Assembly (NCBI GenBank): GCA_944323495.1
Contig: CALUSZ010000137.1
Coordinates: 1 to 9,822 of the forward strand
Length of the DNA stretch: 9,822 nucleotides
Reading direction: 5' to 3'
DNA from: Candidatus Gastranaerophilales bacterium
GTDB lineage: Bacteria; Cyanobacteriota; Vampirovibrionia; Gastranaerophilales; Gastranaerophilaceae
In this document: positions 1 to 6,040 of the stretch, piece by piece
Position numbering within the stretch: position 1 is the stretch's first letter
How the letters are laid out: each line of letters begins with the position of its first letter
Translations under genes and position numbers: made by a program
Notes under the pieces: model-generated
Databases searched by the model: none
Seen by the model: only the letters and a program-made list of their open reading frames with translations
Told to the model about the DNA's origin: nothing

Positions 1-758
1 GCATAATGTCCGACAGCTGTAGATGAAGAGCCGGAGGCTTCTGTTCCAAAACACTGTGTCTTGGAAAGTACTGTGGCAGTTTTATTGGCTGATATGACAC
101 TTAACAGTGCTGCGCTTTTTGCTGCTTCATCATTGGCGGCCATGACAGTTACATTTTTATTTTTAAAACCGAGGCCACGTAAGTATCTGACTCTTATTTC
201 GTAATTGTACATTATTGTGCCCCAATCATTCCCGCCAATTGCAACACTATTTGTTGTTGCGGAGGCGTTAGCTCCAATAGCTACCGGGGAATTGCCGTTA
301 ATTCTTGAACCAAAACCCAGAATAGTTCCTCCCTCTGTTCCGCCATTAATTGTCTGGTTTACTCCAAACGCAATACTCCTGCTTGGTATTTCTTCATTAG
401 AAAAGCCAATACGTCCTTGTGCAGGATCTGCTGTTAATAATAAAGGTTCCTCTTCTCCATTTCCGAATGCAATGTGAGCAGCGTTATTACCGGAATCAAT
501 AAATAATCTGACAGATTCTTCAAGGCTGTCAGGCAGTGCAGCTGTTCCTATAATAACAGCGGAATTATTATTTCCGTTCATATTATACGCAATACTGTTG
601 TTTAAACCCGTAAACACCCAGGGGCTGTCGCCAGTGCCTGCATTTCTTGATAATTTCTTTGTAACCATTGGTGCGCTTGCTGCTGCAATAATTGCAACAA
701 TCAAAAGCACTACCATCATCTCCATTAGAGAAAATCCACGCAAAATTTTTGCTCTCAC
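1..758 (-). CDS. Type IV pilin-like protein with YadA-type head repeats (3' end cut by window)
   Basis: Seen: an open frame runs leftward from a GTG at 758 (AGAAAGGA ribosome site, 9 bases upstream) to the window edge, 252 full codons with no stop. Residues 1-8 are a short basic leader ending in Gly8; then FSLMEMMVVLLIVAIIAAAS follows, so Glu13 is Glu5 of the mature protein. This is the classical class III (PilD-type) prepilin signal and N-terminal hydrophobic helix. From about residue 66 the protein is Gly/Asn/Ser/Ala-rich with recurring short units: AVIIG, HIAFG, SIAFG, PVAIG (158-162), SVAIG (171-175) and TAVG near residue 249. The PVAIGAN and SVAIGGN units are 13 residues apart. Known: such units form the left-handed beta-roll head of YadA-type trimeric adhesins. 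Inferred: a membrane-anchored or surface pilin/pseudopilin-like adhesin. It is divergent from the dapB operon. The fold of residues 180-235 is unclear. The prepilin call is firm, the head call moderate. Confidence 0.85.
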   Translation of the reverse strand, partial: MRAKILRGFSLMEMMVVLLIVAIIAAASAPMVTKKLSRNAGTGDSPWVFTGLNNSIAYNMNGNNNSAVIIGTAALPDSLEESVRLFIDSGNNAAHIAFGNGEEEPLLLTADPAQGRIGFSNEEIPSRSIAFGVNQTINGGTEGGTILGFGSRINGNSPVAIGANASATTNSVAIGGNDWGTIMYNYEIRVRYLRGLGFKNKNVTVMAANDEAAKSAALLSVISANKTATVLSKTQCFGTEASGSSSTAVGHY

Positions 759-807
759 GTTTGCTATTCCTTTCTGTGCAAAGCACGTCAATATTTAGGA
801 GCCTGCT

Positions 808-840
808 TCAATAAATAAAAAGAAGTCTCAAAGCTCTCAT
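808..840 (-). CDS. Possible 10-codon leader ORF upstream of the pilin gene
   Basis: ATG at 840 opens a frame reading MRALRLLFIY before a TGA ending at 808. It lies inside the predicted 5' leader of the pilin mRNA, which would start near 876. No convincing ribosome binding site precedes it. It is short enough to occur by chance, so it is recorded only as a candidate upstream ORF. Confidence 0.15.
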   Translation of the reverse strand: MRALRLLFIY

Positions 841-852
841 TTTGGTCTCACG

Positions 853-878
853 GTAATAACGTAATATCGTTATGTTAC
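853..878 (-). promoter_or_regulatory. Imperfect inverted repeat at the pilin transcription start
   Basis: Arms GTAATAACG (853-861) and CGTTATGTTAC (868-878) are complementary apart from a 2-base insertion, with a 6-base centre TAATAT. The element begins just downstream of the predicted pilin -10 box, so it covers the predicted first bases of the transcript. It could be an operator or a 5' stem-loop of the mRNA; the sequence does not decide between them. Confidence 0.4.
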
Positions 879-882
879 TTTA

Positions 883-911
883 ATAATAGCATATTATCCG
901 CTCTTTGTGAA
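883..911 (-). promoter_or_regulatory. Sigma-70 promoter of the pilin gene
   Basis: On the minus strand TTCACA (-35, 911-906) and TATTAT (-10, 888-883) are separated by exactly 17 bases; each hexamer matches consensus at 5 of 6 positions. The predicted start is near 876, giving a leader of about 118 bases before the GTG at 758. Confidence 0.7.
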
Positions 912-927
912 CCCTGCATAAATTCCC

Positions 928-954
928 AAACAAAAAGCCGCAATCTTTTGCGGC
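928..954 (-). terminator. Rho-independent terminator, leftward
   Basis: Stem arms GCCGCAA (937-943) and TTGCGGC (948-954) enclose a 4-base loop. Read leftward, the stem is followed by TTTTTGTTT (936-928). Read rightward there is no T tract. It lies upstream of the pilin promoter and no leftward protein gene precedes it, so it either insulates the pilin promoter or ends a small RNA. Confidence 0.65.
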
Positions 955-996
955 ATTAACTCTCGTTAGATAAAGGAGTGGAGGAGAAAATAAAGA
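930..996 (-). ncRNA. Candidate small RNA with anti-Shine-Dalgarno motifs
   Basis: On the minus strand a TATAAT box (1008-1003) lies about 7 bases before a possible start near 996, and the transcript would end at the terminator at 954-928, about 67 nt in all. The body contains TCTCCTCCACTCCTTT (minus strand of roughly 970-986), a pyrimidine stretch with two blocks complementary to Shine-Dalgarno sequences. The -35 region is poor (TATATA, 3 of 6). Equivalently, the plus strand carries GGAGTGGAGGAG with no start codon behind it. The RNA is inferred; only the hairpin, the T tract and the -10 box are directly visible. Confidence 0.3.
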
Positions 997-1097
997 AAAG
1001 AGATTATACTTTATATATTCCACAGTATATATTTTTATAACGCTTTTTATATAAAATTTTTACAAATCTTTACATTTTTTCTTTTTTATGTTTATTG

Positions 1098-1125
1098 TAT
1101 AATCGTCTTTGACTCTTGGGAGGGG
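1098..1125 (+). promoter_or_regulatory. dapB operon -10 box and ribosome binding site
   Basis: A perfect TATAAT (1098-1103) follows a T-rich tract; the hexamer 17 bases upstream is TTTTTT, so the -35 is weak or replaced by an upstream AT-rich element. GGGAGGGG (1118-1125) is a strong ribosome binding site 6 bases before the ATG at 1132. The predicted leader is only about 20 bases, too short for a riboswitch. Confidence 0.55.
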
Positions 1126-1131
1126 CATTTT

Positions 1132-1878
1132 ATGATTAAAATAGCAGTATGCGGTGCAAATGGAAAAATGGGACAGGAAGTCGTTAAAGCTGTAGATGCT
1201 GCAAATGACATGGCACTTGTTGCTAAGATTGACATTAAAGACGGCGAATTTGCTACAATCAAGGATGCTAAAAATTCTGTTGAAATAGATGTTTTGATAG
1301 ATTTTACTCAGCCAAAATCTATTTATGAGAATGCGCTTTACTGCTTGAATAACAATATTAATATGGTTATCGGAACAACCGGTTTGAGTGATGAGCAGAT
1401 AGAAGAGATTAGAAAACTTGCACTGTTAAAAAATGTTGGATGTCTGATAGCGCCGAATTTTTCTACAGGGGCTGTATTAATGATGAAATTTGCTCAGATG
1501 GCTTCTAAATATTTTAAGAATGCTGAAATAATAGAGCTTCATCACAATCAGAAAAAGGACGCGCCCTCTGGAACTGCAGTTAAGACGGCCTTAATGATGT
1601 CCGGTGAAAATACTGATTTTACTTCCGGCAATTGTCCTGAAGTTGAAAATATACAAGGAGCAAGGGGAGCAGTGTCTTATAATAATATACATATACACTC
1701 TGTTAGAATGCCCGGGTATATTGCTTCACAGGAAGTAATATTTGGTTCAAGCGGCCAAATTTTGACTATAAAGCATGATTCTATGAATAGAGAATGTTAT
1801 ATGGACGGTGTTTTAAGAGCGGTAAGACATACATTTGAATACAAAGATTTTGTATATGGTTTAGAATATATACTGTAA
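1132..1878 (+). CDS. dapB: 4-hydroxy-tetrahydrodipicolinate reductase
   Basis: Reduces the dihydrodipicolinate-level intermediate to tetrahydrodipicolinate with NAD(P)H, in the cytoplasmic lysine/meso-diaminopimelate pathway that feeds peptidoglycan. Seen: an N-terminal Rossmann motif GANGKMGQ (residues 8-15), GTTGLSD (81-87), the catalytic segment ELHHNQKKDAPSGTA (135-149) with the His pair 137/138 and the Lys-x-x-x-Ser-Gly-Thr part, and a C-terminal KHDSMNRECYMDGVLRAVR block typical of the family. The length of 248 residues is a little short of the common 265-275 but all core motifs are present. It starts at ATG 1132 behind a strong GGGAGGGG site. It is the first gene of the operon, and asd follows after 9 bases. 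The pairing of dapB with asd points to coordinated diaminopimelate supply. Confidence 0.96.
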   Translation: MIKIAVCGANGKMGQEVVKAVDAANDMALVAKIDIKDGEFATIKDAKNSVEIDVLIDFTQPKSIYENALYCLNNNINMVIGTTGLSDEQIEEIRKLALLKNVGCLIAPNFSTGAVLMMKFAQMASKYFKNAEIIELHHNQKKDAPSGTAVKTALMMSGENTDFTSGNCPEVENIQGARGAVSYNNIHIHSVRMPGYIASQEVIFGSSGQILTIKHDSMNRECYMDGVLRAVRHTFEYKDFVYGLEYIL

Positions 1879-1887
1879 GGAGAGTCA

Positions 1888-2901
1888 ATGAAAAAGCCAA
1901 GAATAGCTATTTTAGGAGCAACAGGTGTTGTCGGTAGAGAAATAACTAAGATTACAGAAGAGCTTGGAATTGAGTTTGAGGATATCAAGTTCTTATCAAG
2001 CGCAAGAAGTGCTGGTTCTAAAATAAATTTTAAAGGTAGAGAATACATAGTAGAAGAGGCGAAGCCGGATGTTTTTGACGATATAAATATTGTTATGGCC
2101 TCGGCCGGAAGTTCTACAAGCCAAAAATTTGCTCCTGAAATTGTCAAGCGGGGGGGAGTTATTATTGATAATTCATCTGCTTTTAGAATGGAAAAAGATG
2201 TTCCGCTTGTAATAGCCGGGGTAAATGATGAAGATTTAAGACTGCATAAAGGGATTATTGCAAATCCTAATTGTTCAACTTCGCAGTTGATGCTTGTATT
2301 GGAGCCGTTAAAGAAATTCGGAATAAAAACACTTATTGTATCAACATATCAAGCTGTATCCGGAGCAGGGCTTGCTGCTATAAATGAGTTAAGAGATGAT
2401 ACAATTGCTAATTTGGAGGGAAAACCTTTTGAAAATAAATGTTTTAAAAAACCAATTTCATTTAATGTAATCCCGCAGATTGATGTATTTTGTGAAAATG
2501 GATATACAAAAGAGGAAATGAAGGTTGTTAATGAAACAAGGAAAATTCTTCATCTTAATGAGAGTACGAAGATTTCTTGTACAGCTGTTCGTGTGCCGGT
2601 GTTTAACGGACATAGTGAAGCTGTGGATATTGAATTTGAACAGTCAGTTAGTCCGAATGAAGTTCGGGAAATATTATCCAATTCTTTTGGGGTAAAAGTA
2701 ATTGATAATCCGGAACTTTATGAATTTCCTACAACACGTGATGCATCCGGTGTTAATCCTGTTTTTGCGGGCAGAATAAGAAAGAATCTTGCGTTTAATA
2801 ATGGAATATCATTATGGTGTGTCGCTGATAATTTACGTATCGGGGCGGCTTTGAATACTGTTAGAATTTGTAAAAGAGTTATAGAGATGGGGTTATTCTA
2901 A
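1888..2901 (+). CDS. asd: Aspartate-semialdehyde dehydrogenase
   Basis: Converts 4-phospho-aspartate to aspartate semialdehyde with NADPH, the branch-point substrate for lysine/diaminopimelate, threonine and methionine. Seen: nucleotide-binding GATGVVG (10-16), SAGSSTS (72-78), DNSSAFR (94-100), catalytic Cys129 in NPNCST (126-131), QAVSGAG (155-161), and the substrate/catalytic region with His242 in NGHSEAV. The C-terminal part, with LRIGAALN, is also typical. The length of 337 residues is normal. The ATG at 1888 sits behind TAAGGAGAG, which overlaps the dapB stop, so the two genes are probably translated from one message. The stop overlaps the next start as TAATG, suggesting translational coupling to the small downstream gene. 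Confidence 0.97.
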   Translation: MKKPRIAILGATGVVGREITKITEELGIEFEDIKFLSSARSAGSKINFKGREYIVEEAKPDVFDDINIVMASAGSSTSQKFAPEIVKRGGVIIDNSSAFRMEKDVPLVIAGVNDEDLRLHKGIIANPNCSTSQLMLVLEPLKKFGIKTLIVSTYQAVSGAGLAAINELRDDTIANLEGKPFENKCFKKPISFNVIPQIDVFCENGYTKEEMKVVNETRKILHLNESTKISCTAVRVPVFNGHSEAVDIEFEQSVSPNEVREILSNSFGVKVIDNPELYEFPTTRDASGVNPVFAGRIRKNLAFNNGISLWCVADNLRIGAALNTVRICKRVIEMGLF

Positions 2902-3110
2902 TGAATGTTAAGAAAATTGCTGGTAATATTAATATAAAACCTACAGATAGAAAGATGAAGAAAGCAAGACATTGTGCAGAAACAATCGGTGTTTTACCAA
3001 AAGAAATGCCTGTTGAGAAAAAAATATACATACAGACAAATGCTGATATGTTTGAAAAGGTAAAGGATTCTATTCAGATTGCACTTGATAAATTTAGGGG
3101 GCAGAAGTAG
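2901..3110 (+). CDS. Small protein of unknown function, coupled to asd
   Basis: I do not recognise this family. The frame of 69 residues starts at an ATG whose first base is the last base of the asd stop codon (TAATG), so it is expressed by coupling rather than from its own strong ribosome site. The product is basic in its first third (KKIAGN, DRKMKKARH), has a PKEMPVEKKIYIQTN stretch near residues 33-47 that could form a strand, and ends in an amphipathic helix (MFEKVKDSIQIALDKF). There is no signal peptide or membrane segment, so it should be cytoplasmic. Its stop is followed one base later by the proposed TTG start of rfaE2. The tight packing on both sides, without gaps, is the main support for it being a real gene. 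Confidence 0.7.
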   Translation: MNVKKIAGNINIKPTDRKMKKARHCAETIGVLPKEMPVEKKIYIQTNADMFEKVKDSIQIALDKFRGQK

Positions 3111-3111
3111 T

Positions 3112-3579
3112 TTGGGAAGATTAGTTTCGCAGAATGAAATTATTAATATTGTAAGAAAAGGGCAGGCTGAAGGCAGAACTTTTGCTGCGACAAACGGGTG
3201 TTTTGATATTTTGCATGTAGGTCATGTCAGATACCTGCAAAAGACAAAATCTTTGGCAGATATTTCGATTGTAATGCTTAATTCTGATAAGTCTGTAAAG
3301 CTTATAAAAGGTGCGGATAGGCCTATTAATAATGAACAGGACAGAGCTGAAATATTAAATGCTTTGATATATGTTGATTATGTGGTATTATTTGAAGAGA
3401 AGTCTCCGGCAAAATTACTGGAAGCGATAAAGCCGGATATTTATACAAAAGGTGCTGATTATACTCTTGAAACACTTCCGGAGCGGGATGTTGTAGTCAG
3501 GAACAATATAAAGGTAGAATTTATTGAATTTGTTCAGGGTAAATCTACTACTAATATAATTAATAAGTGTTTAGGATAA
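3112..3579 (+). CDS. rfaE2: D-glycero-beta-D-manno-heptose 1-phosphate adenylyltransferase (stand-alone)
   Basis: Transfers AMP from ATP to heptose 1-phosphate to give ADP-heptose, the donor for lipopolysaccharide inner core. Seen: the cytidylyltransferase-fold signature TNGCFDILHVGHV (27-39) with the HxGH nucleotide-binding motif, SDKSVKLIKGADRPI (58-72), KGADYTLETLPE (113-124) and a C-terminal GKSTTNII (the ISTS-like end of the fold). The 155-residue length matches stand-alone RfaE2 proteins, with no kinase domain as in HldE. I choose the TTG at 3112 because AGGGGG (3096-3101) lies 10 bases upstream and the preceding gene stops at 3110; a longer version from TTG 3079 would overlap that gene by 32 bases. 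lpxD follows after 15 bases, consistent with an envelope operon. Confidence 0.9.
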   Translation: MGRLVSQNEIINIVRKGQAEGRTFAATNGCFDILHVGHVRYLQKTKSLADISIVMLNSDKSVKLIKGADRPINNEQDRAEILNALIYVDYVVLFEEKSPAKLLEAIKPDIYTKGADYTLETLPERDVVVRNNIKVEFIEFVQGKSTTNIINKCLG

Positions 3580-3594
3580 TAAAGGAGTGTATTT

Positions 3595-4698
3595 ATGAAA
3601 ACATTTACATTGGAACAGATTGCACAAATTACTGGCGGAATGCTTTCTAAAGCTAAAGATGTTGCTATAACTAAAATTGCTCCGCCTCTTTTAGCGGATG
3701 AAAATACTCTGGCATTGGCTCTTGGAGAGGAGGAGATTGCAAATCTTTCTTCTACAAAAGCAAAAGCCGCTCTTGTTCCTTTGGGTGTAAATATAGACGG
3801 ATTCTCAACTATTGAAGTAGAACGTCCGCGTTTGGCTATGATGAAGCTTATTACAATGTTTTATGAAGAACCTCATGTAAATTCAGGTATTCATCCGACA
3901 GCAACTGTTCATCCTTCTGCAAAAATCGGACAGAATGTTTCTCTTGGTCCAAATGTTGTGGTTGCAGAAAATGCGCAGATTGGAGATAATACGAAGATTT
4001 TAGCAAACTGTTATATAGGAAACGGTGCTGTTATTGGCAATAAATGTTTCTTCCATCCTGCTGTTTGTATAGGTGATAGAGTAAAAGTAGGTAATGATGT
4101 TATTCTTCATCACGGGGTCTCTTTAGGCGCAGATGGATTTAGTTTTGTTACTGAAAATCCAAATAATATTGAACAGGCAAGAAAAGATGGAGAGATTAGA
4201 GAAAATGACGTAGAACAGGTTATTTTCAAAATCCCTTCAATAGGTTCTGTTGAGATTGGTAATAATGTAGAGATTGGTGCTAATACTGCAATTGACAGGG
4301 GTACTATTGAAAATACTGTTGTAGGTGATAATACAAAGATTGATGATTTAGTTATGATTGGTCATAATTGCCGCATTGGTAAAGGTTGTATGATAGTATC
4401 TCAGGTAGGTATTGCAGGAAGCTGTGTAATTGGTGATAGAGTTGTTATTGCTGGTCAGGCTGGTCTTGCAGATCATATAAGTATTGGTGACGATACTATT
4501 ATTGCAGCTCAAGCAGGTGTAACAAAGAGTTTCCCTGCAAAATCAATTGTGGTAGGCGCTCCGGCTGTTCCTAGAAAAGAATTTATCAAGCAGCTGAAGA
4601 TAATTAAAGATGCAGGTGATTTGATTGCCAAATTTAAAAAATATGAGCCGCTTCTTCGTTCTTTTGAAGAAGGGGTAAATGATGGAGCAAAGGTATAG
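3595..4698 (+). CDS. lpxD: UDP-3-O-acylglucosamine N-acyltransferase
   Basis: Adds the N-linked 3-hydroxyacyl chain from acyl-ACP to UDP-3-O-acylglucosamine, the third step of lipid A synthesis, in the cytoplasm. Seen: an N-terminal uridine-binding domain (about 1-95), then a long left-handed beta helix of hexapeptide repeats (HPSAKIGQNV, IGDNTKI, IGNKCFF and many more, about 100-325), GADGFSF (178-184) and the catalytic His257 in MIGHNCRIG, then IAGQAGLADH and a C-terminal helix. The length of 367 residues is slightly longer than the usual 340; the extra residues lie mainly in a hydrophilic loop at about 186-210. The ATG has AAAGGAG upstream. It is followed by lpxC after 9 bases. No sign of damage. 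Confidence 0.96.
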   Translation: MKTFTLEQIAQITGGMLSKAKDVAITKIAPPLLADENTLALALGEEEIANLSSTKAKAALVPLGVNIDGFSTIEVERPRLAMMKLITMFYEEPHVNSGIHPTATVHPSAKIGQNVSLGPNVVVAENAQIGDNTKILANCYIGNGAVIGNKCFFHPAVCIGDRVKVGNDVILHHGVSLGADGFSFVTENPNNIEQARKDGEIRENDVEQVIFKIPSIGSVEIGNNVEIGANTAIDRGTIENTVVGDNTKIDDLVMIGHNCRIGKGCMIVSQVGIAGSCVIGDRVVIAGQAGLADHISIGDDTIIAAQAGVTKSFPAKSIVVGAPAVPRKEFIKQLKIIKDAGDLIAKFKKYEPLLRSFEEGVNDGAKV

Positions 4699-4707
4699 CA
4701 AGGTATT

Positions 4708-5544
4708 ATGGGGACAATAAAAACAGAGATAAGGACATCTGGCAAAGGTCTTATGAAAAACAAGCTTTGTGATGTGGTAATAAAACCGTCACAGAGTGGT
4801 CATATACGAATTTTTTCTCGAGGTGCAGAAACCCCCTTCAATGTTTGTATTGAAAATTTATGCTCAACGGAGCACTGCGTAACATTATGCAGTAAAGAGC
4901 ATAGAACGCTTTTAGGTGATTATAAATACAAGGTGATGCTTTGCGAACACTTTGTTGCAGCTTGTGCAATATGTGGGATAGACTCAATTGATGTTTACCT
5001 TTCAGAAGTAGAAATGCCCATATTTGATGGGAGTTCAAAGGTTTGGGTAGATTTATTTAAAAAAGCTGGTATTGAGGGGGTAAATAGAGACTTATATACA
5101 ATCGAGGAACCAGTTTATTACCTTAATGGCAAAACCAGCCTTATTGTTATACCTGATAAGGAGTTAAGAATTACCTATGCCGTTAATTATGATCATCCTG
5201 ATTTAACGGAAAGATGGGTTACAATGAATAACAATAATCTGGAAGAAATTATAGAGGCGAGGACATTTGGTTTCTATAAAGATTTGAAGAAATTCCAGAT
5301 GCTCGGGTTTGCAAAGGGTGTTACTATAGATAATACTGTTGGGCTTAAAGATGTAGGTTTTACGACAGAGCTTAGGTCAGAAAAAGAACCTGTAAAGCAT
5401 AAGATCTTGGATTTAATTGGAGATTTTTATCTTACAGGTGTATCTCCGCTTAATATGCGGGTACAGATTCTGGCTAAAGAAGCTGGACATGCGGTACATG
5501 CAAAAGTTGCACAAATTCTTAAAAATAAATTAGTAAAAATATAA
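4708..5544 (+). CDS. lpxC: UDP-3-O-acyl-N-acetylglucosamine deacetylase
   Basis: Zinc hydrolase that removes the acetyl group from UDP-3-O-acyl-GlcNAc, the committed step of lipid A synthesis. Seen: EHFVAA with Glu80 and zinc ligand His81, PIFDGSS (104-110), EARTFGF (183-189) and KHKILDLIGDF (230-240) with ligands His231 and Asp235 and conserved Asp239, and the catalytic GH near 260-261. The length of 278 residues is slightly short of the common 300. Odd: the N-terminal GVGLHSG motif of the family is here GKGLMKN, and the C-terminal GHALN-type block reads GHAVH. All zinc-site residues are kept, so an active enzyme is likely. It starts 9 bases after lpxD behind AAGG, and fabZ follows after 14 bases. 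Confidence 0.93.
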   Translation: MGTIKTEIRTSGKGLMKNKLCDVVIKPSQSGHIRIFSRGAETPFNVCIENLCSTEHCVTLCSKEHRTLLGDYKYKVMLCEHFVAACAICGIDSIDVYLSEVEMPIFDGSSKVWVDLFKKAGIEGVNRDLYTIEEPVYYLNGKTSLIVIPDKELRITYAVNYDHPDLTERWVTMNNNNLEEIIEARTFGFYKDLKKFQMLGFAKGVTIDNTVGLKDVGFTTELRSEKEPVKHKILDLIGDFYLTGVSPLNMRVQILAKEAGHAVHAKVAQILKNKLVKI

Positions 5545-5558
5545 TAAAGGAGAGACGT

Positions 5559-6014
5559 ATGACTGAAGAAATTAAAGAAGGTGAAATTTTATCATTTGAT
5601 ACAATGCAGATTATGGAGATGATTCCACATCGCTATCCATTTTTGCTTGTAGATAGGATTACAGAATGTATTCCTGGAAAATATGCAAAGGGTTACAAAA
5701 ATCTTACTATGAATGAAGAATTTTTCCAGGGTCATTTTCCGGGAAATCCTGTTATGCCTGGAGTATTACAGCTGGAAGCTTTGGCACAATGTTCTGCTCC
5801 TGTTCTTATGTGTCTTCCTGAATACAAAGGTAAATTGACTCTTTATGCAGGTGTTGATAATGTAAGATTCAAAAATATAGTAAGACCTGGAGACAGATTT
5901 GATATGGTTATTGAACTTATTAAGGCTAAAGGACCTATCTGCAAGAGTCATGGCACTGGATATGTAGACGGTAAAGTTTGTATTGAAGCTGATATGACAG
6001 TAGCTTTGAAATAA
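5559..6014 (+). CDS. fabZ: 3-hydroxyacyl-ACP dehydratase FabZ
   Basis: Dehydrates 3-hydroxyacyl-ACP to trans-2-enoyl-ACP in fatty acid elongation; it competes with lipid A acylation for the 3-hydroxyacyl-ACP pool, which explains its place next to lpxC and lpxD. Seen: hot-dog fold motifs IPHRYPFLLVDRI (22-34), GHFPGNPVMPG (58-68) with catalytic His59, and QLEALAQ (71-77) with catalytic Glu73. The length of 151 residues is typical. The ATG sits behind AAAGGAGAG. It is the last gene of the operon: its TAA stop lies inside the bidirectional terminator at 6013-6040, and lpxA does not follow. Confidence 0.97.
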   Translation: MTEEIKEGEILSFDTMQIMEMIPHRYPFLLVDRITECIPGKYAKGYKNLTMNEEFFQGHFPGNPVMPGVLQLEALAQCSAPVLMCLPEYKGKLTLYAGVDNVRFKNIVRPGDRFDMVIELIKAKGPICKSHGTGYVDGKVCIEADMTVALK

Positions 6015-6040
6015 AAAAAGAGCCTTAAGGCTCTTTTTTT
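6013..6040. terminator. Bidirectional palindromic terminator between fabZ and ispF
   Basis: A perfect 28-base palindrome: AAAAAAAGAGCC (6013-6024), TTAA, then the exact complement ending in seven T. It is a terminator on both strands and contains parts of the stop codons of both convergent genes (fabZ TAA at 6012-6014; ispF TAA at 6041-6039). Confidence 0.93.

Larger units (their letters stand above)
759..1131. other. Divergent intergenic region between the pilin gene and dapB
   Basis: This 373-base gap holds the pilin leader and promoter (left half), the leftward terminator with its possible small RNA (centre), and a very AT-rich block from about 1010 to 1103 leading into the dapB promoter. 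No convincing protein gene longer than a leader peptide is seen on either strand. Confidence 0.7.

Noticed and set aside
205..477. Rightward 90-codon open frame
   Set aside because: It is antisense to the repeat-rich pilin gene; the Pro/Ile-rich product mirrors the Gly/Asn codons of the real gene and there is no ribosome site.
583..786. Leftward 67-codon frame and a rightward 66-codon frame across the pilin start
   Set aside because: Both are out-of-frame shadows of the pilin gene, whose GTG frame has a prepilin signal and a ribosome site.
1006..1018. ATACTTTATATAT upstream of dapB, the same 13-mer as in both promoter/leader cassettes
   Set aside because: The flanking conserved words (GGCAATTTTTT, TAAGAGATA in order) and the spacing are missing, and the tract is low-complexity AT DNA, so I do not count it as a third copy.
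3079..3111. Longer rfaE2 starting at TTG 3079
   Set aside because: It would overlap the preceding gene by 32 bases and lacks a ribosome site, whereas TTG 3112 follows AGGGGG at a suitable distance and gives the usual family length.
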